Below are positions 1 through 4,843 of a stretch of 47,359 nt of DNA, piece by piece. Positions within the stretch are counted from its first letter, which is position 1; the number at the start of each line of letters is the position of its first letter. Source of the DNA: a virus; the IMG/VR virus record IMGVR_UViG_3300031823_000012, positions 1-47,359 of that record. One strand, 5' to 3'. The notes under the pieces were generated by a model that searched no databases, was not told the DNA's origin, and saw only the letters and a program-made list of their open reading frames with translations. The position numbers were made by a program, and so were the translations under genes.

Positions 1-127
1 GGGCGGGTTTGGGGTTGGAGCCGCATTGTCTTATCTTGTTCTTTCTTTTTGTCGTTTGAGTGTTTGATGCGTCGATCGATGTGTTTGCGTTACGTCCTGG
101 GACGTTGTAGGAACGTTTGTAGGACGA
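1..127. repeat. Terminal direct repeat closing the circle
   Basis: These 127 bases recur exactly at the right end of the window (47233-47359). An exact repeat of this length at contig ends is what an assembler using a k-mer of 127 leaves on a circular or circularly permuted molecule. Coordinates near either end should therefore be read across the junction. A genuine short terminal repeat of the virion DNA cannot be excluded from sequence alone. Confidence 0.95.
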
Positions 128-206
128 TGCGTGCATTGATTTGATCGAATGTACGTGTGAATGTCGTCTCGATGATTAGGGACGATTGAGGATGTTGTGA
201 TACCAA

Positions 207-414
207 GAAGCCCGGACGAGCACTTAATGAGCATAACCTTTCGGTATAGCCGTTCGGTGGAGGTCCGGGCTTCGAGGCATTCACGCGACGCACAGCCTAT
301 GAGTTATGAGCTGTGCGTAGGAACGTGGGCGCCGTTCCGGTCTTTTATAGATGATGTTTGTTGCTAAACCGAAGGTTCCTTCCCAACGGCCCAACACAAC
401 ATATCGCCCACGTT
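207..414. other. Non-coding stretch with three strong stem-loops
   Basis: Three perfect inverted repeats follow one another. They are an 11-bp stem (207-217 with 263-273), a 9-bp stem with a 13-nt loop (288-296 with 310-318), and a 10-bp stem (322-331 with 405-414) that encloses a further 5-bp stem (332-336 with 385-389) and a 4-bp stem (338-341 with 368-371). No convincing gene covers the region. It lies just downstream of the leftward acidic-protein gene, so a leftward transcript would contain it. It could be a structured RNA, an RNA-processing or termination region, or a DNA-level site. No U-tract follows the stems, and no tRNA fold was recognised. Confidence 0.55.
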
Positions 415-470
415 GCGGGCCGGTCCGTGCCCGATTTGAAGATTAGACGAACAGAGTGACTTGATTGAGT

Positions 471-1130
471 CTACTCGTCGTCCTCATCCTCGAACTCGTC
501 GTCCTCATCGTCTTCGACGGGCTCAGGCTCTTTCTTCTTGCCTTTTTTCTTAGACTTCTTTGAAGAGCCCTTCTCTTTGAGCTTATCGAACGACTCTTTC
601 TTTGCTTCGTCTGCTGCACCTTCTTTGAGAAGGGCGAGAATCTTCTTGACTGTCTTGTCTTCGAAAGAGTCCCACTCGTATCGGTTGGTTTCGTCGTCCT
701 TCTTGATTTTGTGCTTGCGCAGGACGATACGTAGGGTACGTGCGTCTACGCCTGCCTTGGCAGCGATCTCAGAGGTACCAATACGTCCCTCTTTAGCTGC
801 ACGGGACTTTGTGGTGTTTGATGACGCTGCTGTTTTGACTTTGGATGACTTCTTTGACCCCTTCGACCCCTTCGACCCCTTCGACTTCGGAGTCTCTACC
901 TCCTCCTCGTCGTCTGTATCATCCTCCTCGTCCTCATCTAGGTCTTCATCCTCGTTGTCATCATCGAGGTCATCCTCAGTCTCGTCAGTGTCCCCCTCGG
1001 TGTCCTCGTCAGTCTCCTCCTCAATAGCCTCGTCGAGGTCCTCAAGCCCCTCGATGTCGTCGAGATCCTCGTCTATTGCCTTTTTGCGGGACTTAGTTGA
1101 GGTGGGTTTCTTTGTTTTTGTTGATGCCAT
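471..1130 (-). CDS. Acidic/basic low-complexity protein with helix-turn-helix domain
   Basis: This 219-residue protein starts at MASTKTKK, with AGGAG about 13 nt upstream. It has a Lys-rich head, a very acidic Asp/Glu tract, a Lys/Ser hinge, and then a compact helix-turn-helix segment (IGTSEIAAKAGVDARTLR) followed by a conserved-looking tail, a Lys-rich run and an acidic C-terminus. The HTH resembles the C-terminal DNA-binding domains of actinophage Lsr2-like or MerR-type small proteins, so a chromatin-like or regulatory role is inferred. The same frame stays open upstream to about 1367, where an ATT preceded by GAGGAGG could begin a longer form. The longer N-terminus is unlike anything recognised, so the ATG at 1130 is preferred. 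Confidence 0.7.
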   Translation of the reverse strand: MASTKTKKPTSTKSRKKAIDEDLDDIEGLEDLDEAIEEETDEDTEGDTDETEDDLDDDNEDEDLDEDEEDDTDDEEEVETPKSKGSKGSKGSKKSSKVKTAASSNTTKSRAAKEGRIGTSEIAAKAGVDARTLRIVLRKHKIKKDDETNRYEWDSFEDKTVKKILALLKEGAADEAKKESFDKLKEKGSSKKSKKKGKKKEPEPVEDDEDDEFEDEDDE

Positions 1131-1513
1131 GATGAGTATTTTTCTCCTTACTCGTTTGCATGATGTCCGCTTGTAGAGGCGGGTTGTTGTGTTGGATGAG
1201 TCGAACTCACGGAAGAGGGGCGGGGGGACGATTGACTGGGTTTTGATGCTTTTTCGTCCTGTGCCTTTTCTTCCGACTTTGTACACTGCGTCGTATGTGA
1301 CTATGGTACGCCACGTTATGTGGTGTGCTGCAGTTTTTGCTACGTTTGGGAAGTTGTGTGTAGCAATGGTTCCTCCTCAAGGTTGTTCGCGTGAACTTTG
1401 AGTTTAGTTTGTGGGGTGAGACTTCGCCGCCATATCCCGCGTACCGATCGTATAGGACGGTAGTTAGTTTACCGAACACTCGTGCGGGTCAGCGTGTCCA
1501 CCCCACGTAGGAT

Positions 1514-1552
1514 GTAAAGAGGTAAAGGGGGTAAAGATGTAAAGATGTAAAG
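1514..1552. repeat. Five short direct repeats GTAAAG with 8-9 bp period
   Basis: GTAAAG starts at 1514, 1522, 1531, 1539 and 1547. The last three copies are linked as GTAAAGAT units. The array lies in the roughly 500-bp gap between the acidic-protein gene and the tiny membrane gene. It could be a binding array for a regulator or a slippage product. Confidence 0.6.
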
Positions 1553-1573
1553 GGATAAAATTTACGGAACTTC

Positions 1574-1633
1574 CTTCATCGTGATACGTGAAATGCAGAC
1601 GATGCATGAGAAACTGTATCACGTGGTATGAAG
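1574..1633. other. Long imperfect hairpin
   Basis: CTTCAT-CGTGATA (1574-1586) can pair with TATCACG (1617-1623) and ATGAAG (1628-1633) around a 4-nt bulge. The loop also holds short self-complementary pieces. The hairpin lies just downstream of the leftward membrane-peptide gene (stop at 1657), so it may stabilise or end that transcript, but no U-run follows. The rest of 1131-1656 holds the GTAAAG array and no gene that I can defend. Confidence 0.4.
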
Positions 1634-1656
1634 GGTGTCAAGGGGGAGGGTAAGTA

Positions 1657-1749
1657 TTACATTTTGGATGAGATTATGAGGTATAGCATGAGAATTACGC
1701 CGAAGAGTAGACCAACGATGAAGGGGATAATGATGAAGGGGGGGATCAT
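1657..1749 (-). CDS. Tiny single-span membrane peptide
   Basis: This is a 30-residue ORF whose ATG overlaps the stop codon of the phosphatase-like gene in an ATGA junction, the classic sign of translational coupling. The product is almost entirely hydrophobic (PFIIIPFIVGLLFGVI and on), with one predicted membrane helix and a short Ser/Lys tail. The function is unknown. Candidates are a membrane anchor or partner of the upstream phosphatase, or a small toxin or holin-like peptide. It is below usual gene-finder limits. The overlap and composition are the evidence. Confidence 0.6.
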   Translation of the reverse strand: MIPPFIIIPFIVGLLFGVILMLYLIISSKM

Positions 1750-2093
1750 TTTTTGTGTACCTCTGGGTGTTCTTCTATGAGCTGTCGGCAGATTTTGAGT
1801 AAGTGGGGGTTGAAGGGACGAGGGTAAACGTCAGGACCAATGTCCCAAACTTCGACTGTTCGCCCGAAACCGGTAGAACCCAACTCCGTTGTCGTAGCAA
1901 TGAGCTGGAGTCGTCTCACCTGGGGGGCGTCAGTCAGAATTATCTTGTCCGACCAGTCTGCAAGTAGCCGGATGGTGTGGCTATCGTTGCGCTTGAGCCC
2001 TGCAGTCAGGACATCGTGTCCGAGGTACTTGAGTTGGTGAGCGAGGGTAACTGAACGATTGTTTCCCTCGTCACATAGAACTAGGATCTTCAT
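1746..2093 (-). CDS. CX5R phosphatase-like (LMW-PTP fold) protein
   Basis: The protein has 115 residues. It opens with a beta strand leading into CDEGNNRS (Cys7, Arg13), a CX5R phosphate-binding loop at the same N-terminal position as in low-molecular-weight protein tyrosine phosphatases. A later WDIGPD segment (about residues 83-88) could supply the general acid. The family is normally 140-160 residues, so this is a reduced version. It sits in a leftward early operon between a small basic protein gene (23-bp overlap) and a coupled membrane peptide. Dephosphorylation of a host or phage protein is inferred. An arsenate-reductase-like role is an alternative, because that family shares the loop. 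Confidence 0.6.
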   Translation of the reverse strand: MKILVLCDEGNNRSVTLAHQLKYLGHDVLTAGLKRNDSHTIRLLADWSDKIILTDAPQVRRLQLIATTTELGSTGFGRTVEVWDIGPDVYPRPFNPHLLKICRQLIEEHPEVHKK

Positions 2094-2280
2094 TATACCT
2101 CAGCCTCGTTTGTGTTTGTGTTGTGTACGCGAACAACGCAGCGTGAATGCGGCGCTCTGAGACGCGAAAACGGTGTGCTGCTTGGTTGATGCGATTACGG
2201 AACTGTGTGGGATTTCTTGGTGTTGGTTTGCGGTGTACGTTGCGTGTGACGCGGTAGGGTGAGAGTTTGGTGCGTTTCAT
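2071..2280 (-). CDS. Small basic protein, unknown
   Basis: This 69-residue ORF is rich in Arg and Thr. It is preceded by GAGG seven bases before the ATG, and its ATG overlaps the stop of the upstream 55-residue gene (ATGA). Its 3' end overlaps the phosphatase-like gene. No family is recognised. The high positive charge suggests nucleic-acid binding, which is only an inference. Confidence 0.5.
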   Translation of the reverse strand: MKRTKLSPYRVTRNVHRKPTPRNPTQFRNRINQAAHRFRVSERRIHAALFAYTTQTQTRLRYNEDPSSM

Positions 2281-2444
2281 TCGCGGTCCTCAATTTCTCT
2301 GATTTGTTTTTCGAGTCCATTGATCTCCTCGAGAAACGACTTTGCTCCCTCGCAAATCAAACGTACAGAGGGTTTGTCATTACCGTTCCTAATGAGTTGC
2401 CCAGCATCATTGTAGATGCGTTCGGCGATTTCTCGATTTGTCAT
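2277..2444 (-). CDS. Small helical protein, unknown
   Basis: This 55-residue ORF (MTNREIAERIYNDAGQLI and on) has amphipathic, mostly helical character and a charged Glu/Lys-rich C-terminal helix. It lacks a Shine-Dalgarno sequence, but its ATG lies exactly 6 nt after a -10-like box, so the message is probably leaderless. Its stop overlaps the next start (ATGA). It is the first gene of the leftward early operon that ends in the phosphatase-like gene and the membrane peptide. Confidence 0.65.
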   Translation of the reverse strand: MTNREIAERIYNDAGQLIRNGNDKPSVRLICEGAKSFLEEINGLEKQIREIEDRE

Positions 2445-2450
2445 GTGCGT

Positions 2451-2479
2451 ATTTTGTTTGACGGGTACGATTTTGTCAA
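2451..2479 (-). promoter_or_regulatory. Leftward promoter, leaderless
   Basis: A perfect TTGACA -35 box (2479-2474 on the minus strand) is followed after 17 nt by CAAAAT (2456-2451). Six bases then lead to the ATG at 2444, so transcription should begin at or next to the start codon. Confidence 0.6.
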
Positions 2480-2537
2480 TGCTGATGGGTATTTTGTTTG
2501 TCTGGTGATTTGCCGGTTATTTTATTACTCTGGAATG

Positions 2538-2565
2538 TTGATTTTGATTGATGGGTTGATATTGT
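2538..2565 (+). promoter_or_regulatory. Rightward promoter, probably leaderless
   Basis: TTGATT (2538-2543), 16 nt, TATTGT (2560-2565), then exactly 6 nt to the ATG at 2572. The geometry matches the other leaderless starts in this genome. It is divergent from the leftward promoter at 2451-2479. Confidence 0.45.
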
Positions 2566-2571
2566 ATGTGT

Positions 2572-2865
2572 ATGAAAATGAACGCGACAAATACGAAGCT
2601 TTTTGATGTTGACTCGATCTCGAAAGCGATCCTTAGGTCTTTGCCCGAAGAGGCTACTTACTTGCATTCTGAGGGCTGCGAGGTGATTGATGCACGATAT
2701 GTCCCACAACTTGCTGATGACCTCACGATGATTGTGGCTAATGTGGTTGCTGGGCTTTGTAATCTCGGTGACCTTAGGGATGAGGTTATTGAGGAGCTTG
2801 CCCCCGTGATTGAGGGCATTCTTGAGGGTTACTCGGATGACGCACATCATGGGAAAGTTGGGTAA
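2572..2865 (+). CDS. Hypothetical protein
   Basis: This 97-residue protein begins MKMNATNTK. The ATG at 2572 was chosen over the in-frame ATG at 2566 because of the -10 box spacing. The sequence is mildly acidic and helical, with a hydrophobic middle (ADDLTMIVANVVAGLCNL) and no membrane segment or recognised motif. It is the first rightward gene before the small terminase gene. The function is unknown. Confidence 0.6.
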   Translation: MKMNATNTKLFDVDSISKAILRSLPEEATYLHSEGCEVIDARYVPQLADDLTMIVANVVAGLCNLGDLRDEVIEELAPVIEGILEGYSDDAHHGKVG

Positions 2866-2927
2866 TCTGTTCTCGTCGGAAAAGCCGCTGCAAGGGGAAA
2901 ACAGGTAGTTAGAAACAAATTACATGG

Positions 2928-2933
2928 TATATT
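2928..2933 (+). promoter_or_regulatory. -10 box of a leaderless terminase message
   Basis: TATATT ends exactly 6 nt before the ATG at 2940, and no Shine-Dalgarno sequence lies near. No good -35 hexamer is seen at the expected distance, so confidence is moderate. Confidence 0.45.
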
Positions 2934-2939
2934 TTGGTG

Positions 2940-3380
2940 ATGGCCAACCTACCCACTATAGCATCCACGAGTTCCCATCCTGACCGAACTAAGCTTCACG
3001 ATAGCCTAATTGAGGCTTTGAGCCGCGGTGAACAGCCCGCAGCTATAGCTAAAAGGCTGGCCCCCACGGACTTAAAGAAGCGGAAACGGGTCCGGGCTAA
3101 AATCTGGAAGATCATTCGATCTGATCCCCTCTTCCACGCCCGTGTGGCCGAAAGGGCCCGAGGTCAGGTTATTGTGGATCTATTACCTGCAGTCGGCGCG
3201 GCTGGCCGAAGGGCTTCTCGTGGGCGTATGGACGCCGTGAAGTTTGTGAGTGAGGCTACAGGTTTTCACAACCCGCGTGTGCGTCACGAGCATAGCGGCG
3301 AGGTGAGTATTAAACTTGAGATGCCTAGGCCTAAGTTCAATCAGGATATAGTTGCGGACGCTGAGGTCGTGGAGGACTAG
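2940..3380 (+). CDS. terS: Small terminase subunit-like protein
   Basis: The protein has 146 residues. The N-terminal half is basic and helical (LSRGEQPAAIAKRLAPTD), consistent with a helix-turn-helix DNA-binding domain. The C-terminal end (HEHSGEVSIKLEMPRP) is the beta-strand tail seen in many phage small terminase subunits. Such proteins form rings that recognise phage DNA and hand it to the large subunit. It stands about 4 kb upstream of the large subunit gene, with a leftward cassette between, an unusual separation. In-frame GTG and TTG codons lie just upstream. The ATG at 2940 is preferred because of its -10 box. Confidence 0.65.
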   Translation: MANLPTIASTSSHPDRTKLHDSLIEALSRGEQPAAIAKRLAPTDLKKRKRVRAKIWKIIRSDPLFHARVAERARGQVIVDLLPAVGAAGRRASRGRMDAVKFVSEATGFHNPRVRHEHSGEVSIKLEMPRPKFNQDIVADAEVVED

Positions 3381-3535
3381 GGCAAGGCTAGGATGGCCTA
3401 CCTGACGAGGCTTTGGCCTGATGGGTCGATAAAAAGACGCGCCGACGTATCGACGCGCCCCCGTGACATCGCGTGAATGTGTAACTGATGTCATGTAAGA
3501 GTGTTCATATGACGTGACACGCGTTTTGATTTGTG
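3381..3535. other. Intergenic region with inverted repeats
   Basis: The tail-to-tail gap between the small terminase gene and the leftward cassette holds two 7-bp inverted repeats: GTCGATA/TATCGAC (3425-3431 with 3448-3454) and TGACATC/GATGTCA (3464-3470 with 3487-3493). The second contains the GATGTCA core of the array at 4124-4183, so it may bind the same protein. No gene was found here. Confidence 0.45.
3510..3522 (+). repeat. 13-bp inverted repeat, left copy
   Basis: TGACGTGACACGC here is the exact reverse complement of 4001-4013. The pair brackets the two leftward genes at 3536-3969, one copy just past the 3' end and one just upstream of the promoter side. It could mark a regulatory loop or the borders of a transferred cassette. 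Confidence 0.7.
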
Positions 3536-3703
3536 TTACTTCTCTACAGTGCTAGATCGAATCGATACGTCATCATTCGTTACATCATTGGAATACTGGA
3601 CGTAGCATGCAGCAATATCCTCTGCGATTGATTGGGCGCAAAGGTCAGGTGCATCTTCGTCATCGGGGCGCAGCTTCACTGCTATTGTGACGAGTGCATA
3701 CAT
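3536..3703 (-). CDS. Small acidic protein, unknown
   Basis: This 55-residue ORF (MYALVTIAVKLRPDDEDAPD and on) is coupled to the upstream DNA-binding gene by a TGATG junction. A hydrophobic strand is followed by an acidic, helix-prone stretch, a pattern shared by small actinophage proteins with a strand-helix layout. There is no catalytic motif. It may act with, or modulate, the DNA-binding protein encoded just before it. Confidence 0.6.
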   Translation of the reverse strand: MYALVTIAVKLRPDDEDAPDLCAQSIAEDIAACYVQYSNDVTNDDVSIRSSTVEK

Positions 3704-3969
3704 CACGCAGTGAGAAAGTCGTGCAGCTCTCGTGTGACATGCGTTGGCCAGCGATTACCGTCGTTCGCAGACTGCTTTGCCTTTGCAACGTTCGGTGACA
3801 GTTCGACTACTTTGTCGAAATTCGAACGCATACGCGAACGCACGAGCTTTGCAGCGCGTGTCGTGTCGATACTCTTCTTGCTTGCCACCTTTGCGTAAAC
3901 GCTCGACAGTGTGACGTCGTTCGTCTTCGAGTCGGCGGCGGCTTTGCTGCTTTTCGTTGCAGTTGCCAT
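3703..3969 (-). CDS. Small DNA-binding protein, probable regulator
   Basis: This 88-residue protein starts at MATATKSSKAAADSK, with AAAGGA 11 nt upstream. It has a low-complexity Lys/Ala/Ser head, then a helical segment (LSSVYAKVASKKSIDTTRAA) and a C-terminus with Trp (DGNRWPTHVTRELHDFL). This matches the layout of small actinophage HTH proteins whose last strand carries a Trp. It is flanked by the 13-bp inverted repeat and faces the GATGTCAC array, so it may bind those sites and repress its own operon. That role is an inference from position. Confidence 0.55.
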   Translation of the reverse strand: MATATKSSKAAADSKTNDVTLSSVYAKVASKKSIDTTRAAKLVRSRMRSNFDKVVELSPNVAKAKQSANDGNRWPTHVTRELHDFLTA

Positions 3970-4000
3970 GTGACTCACATTCCTTTCGCGTGAATGAATT

Positions 4001-4013
4001 GCGTGTCACGTCA
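4001..4013 (-). repeat. 13-bp inverted repeat, right copy
   Basis: GCGTGTCACGTCA is the exact reverse complement of 3510-3522. It lies about 32 bp upstream of the leftward regulator start, in the expected promoter/operator zone, and contains the core TGTCAC also seen in the array further right. Confidence 0.7.
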
Positions 4014-4057
4014 CATCAACATTCTTATCGCGCTTGGACTGACCGCTTGTCGTGCAG

Positions 4058-4071
4058 GTGACGTTAGTCAC
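4058..4071. promoter_or_regulatory. Palindromic operator-like site
   Basis: GTGAC-GTTA-GTCAC is a perfect 5-bp dyad with a 4-bp spacer. Its half-site matches the TGTCAC/GTGACA words around it, suggesting one more binding site of the same protein. Confidence 0.45.
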
Positions 4072-4123
4072 GATCGACAGCAAATCCCTTGGTCGCGTAC
4101 TGCTATGTAATCATTACTATAGC

Positions 4124-4183
4124 GATGTCACGTTTGATTGTCAAGTGATGATGTCACAATTTATGTGATCTTTATGATGTCAC
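4124..4183. promoter_or_regulatory. Operator-like array, three GATGTCAC with exact 26-bp period
   Basis: GATGTCAC starts at 4124, 4150 and 4176. The second and third copies lie in a longer identical word, ATGATGTCACAAT. The region contains no gene. The even spacing (about two and a half helical turns) and the shared core with the flanking inverted repeats suggest cooperative binding of a regulator, most simply the product of the adjacent leftward gene. Confidence 0.6.
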
Positions 4184-4239
4184 AATGGTGTCGATGGTAT
4201 GCGTAGTTCGTGTTGTTTGATCATTCAAATGGGTCGAAT

Positions 4240-4282
4240 CGTTGTTATTTTCATGTTTGCCCGAACAACGAAAAAATCGTTG
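4240..4282. other. Inverted repeats in intergenic region
   Basis: CGTTGTT (4240-4246) pairs with AACAACG (4264-4270). An overlapping small hairpin, CAACGA-AAAAA-TCGTTG, lies at 4266-4282. The two are mutually exclusive folds. They precede the 87-residue gene and could be operator or leader elements. Nothing else is seen between 3970 and 4418 beyond the sites listed separately. Confidence 0.4.
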
Positions 4283-4340
4283 ACGGGGATACGCGGTCAT
4301 TCGTATCGCGAAAAGGTCCTTCTGATTCTCTCCCGGAGTT

Positions 4341-4368
4341 TTGAGCAATTTTCAGAGTTCCATACGAT
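4341..4368 (+). promoter_or_regulatory. Possible rightward promoter
   Basis: TTGAGC (4341-4346), 16 nt, TACGAT (4363-4368). This would place transcription start near 4375, upstream of the AAAGGAG ribosome-binding site at 4406. Match quality is moderate. Confidence 0.3.
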
Positions 4369-4418
4369 ATGATCCCCGTGTGAGATGGCCATTCCACAAA
4401 CATCCAAAGGAGAACAAA

Positions 4419-4682
4419 GTGCCACTAATAGAGGCGATTGCAGGCCGTGTGCTCGCAGTCGAGGAAAGACTTGCTGCGCACAAGGACTCGTTAATAGCTC
4501 AGGGTAAGGTTGACCTTACAGCTGTAGAGGAAGCAGTCAGGAAACTCGAGGCTACAGCTAAGGATGTTGTGGCTATTGCTTCGGGAAATGCTCCCGCACA
4601 GACCCCCCCAACCGCTACTGTTCCCGTAACTGGGGAACCTGAGATTGTAGACCCCGCAGCCGAGATTCGCAAGAACGTATAA
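4419..4682 (+). CDS. Small acidic protein, unknown
   Basis: This 87-residue protein starts at a GTG (MPLIEAIAGRVLAVEERL) chosen because AAAGGAG lies six bases upstream. Longer in-frame starts lack a ribosome-binding site and run through a promoter-like region. The first 60 residues form a charged helix or coiled coil, followed by a Pro/Thr-rich linker and an acidic tail. No family is recognised. It lies alone between the regulatory region and the late-operon terminator/promoter. Confidence 0.65.
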   Translation: MPLIEAIAGRVLAVEERLAAHKDSLIAQGKVDLTAVEEAVRKLEATAKDVVAIASGNAPAQTPPTATVPVTGEPEIVDPAAEIRKNV

Positions 4683-4691
4683 AAAAGCGTA

Positions 4692-4697
4692 TATAAT
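4692..4697 (+). promoter_or_regulatory. Consensus -10 box TATAAT
   Basis: A perfect TATAAT lies just after the 87-residue gene. No good -35 is seen at 16-18 nt. Transcription from about 4704 would run into the terminator at 4785-4827 without any ORF of note. Confidence 0.35.
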
Positions 4698-4703
4698 GTG
4701 TGG

Positions 4704-4827
4704 GGGATCTAGCCTAGCGCTCCGTTCGGGCACAAAGTTAGTTCTACGCAGGCGCACACAGTCCCATCCATACTCCCTCCTCAGGAGGCGTCGCCTCGGC
4801 TAACAAAAGGCGACGCCTCTTTTTTTT
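4704..4827 (+). ncRNA. Possible short untranslated RNA
   Basis: The segment lies between a consensus -10 box and a strong intrinsic terminator, contains no credible ORF, and is about 124 nt long. It carries a GC-rich small hairpin (CCGTTCGGG region near 4722) and a CCTCCTCAGGAGG self-complementary element next to the terminator. The CCTCC run is complementary to Shine-Dalgarno sequences. It may simply be the 3' UTR of the upstream gene. An independent RNA is an inference. Confidence 0.3.
4785..4827 (+). terminator. Strong intrinsic terminator
   Basis: A perfect 12-bp stem GAGGCGTCGCCT/AGGCGACGCCTC (4785-4796 with 4808-4819) with an 11-nt loop is followed by an eight-T run. It separates the early/regulatory segment from the late operon, whose promoter lies immediately downstream. 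Confidence 0.92.
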
Positions 4828-4831
4828 AGTA

Positions 4832-4837
4832 TAGAAT
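4832..4837 (+). promoter_or_regulatory. Late-operon -10 box, leaderless start
   Basis: TAGAAT ends exactly 6 nt before the ATG at 4844, and no Shine-Dalgarno sequence is present. Because the terminator ends just upstream, the late operon needs its own promoter here. No -35 is recognisable (it would fall inside the terminator), so an activator or phage-specific factor may be needed. Confidence 0.5.
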
Positions 4838-4843
4838 AGTCCC

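Noticed and set aside
31-293. Two leftward ORFs of 67 codons
   Set aside because: They overlap each other in different frames, cover the stem-loop region, have poor codon quality and no recognised motif. They are kept only as a possible upstream part of the start-less frame at 47017.
538-1176. Rightward ORF of 212 codons antisense to the acidic protein
   Set aside because: It is a shadow of Asp/Glu-rich codons read backwards as Ser-rich protein. No ribosome-binding site is seen, and composition explains it.
1189-1479. Overlapping ORFs on both strands between the acidic-protein gene and the GTAAAG array
   Set aside because: No start signals, motifs or coupling were found. Only the in-frame extension of the acidic-protein gene was considered worth noting.
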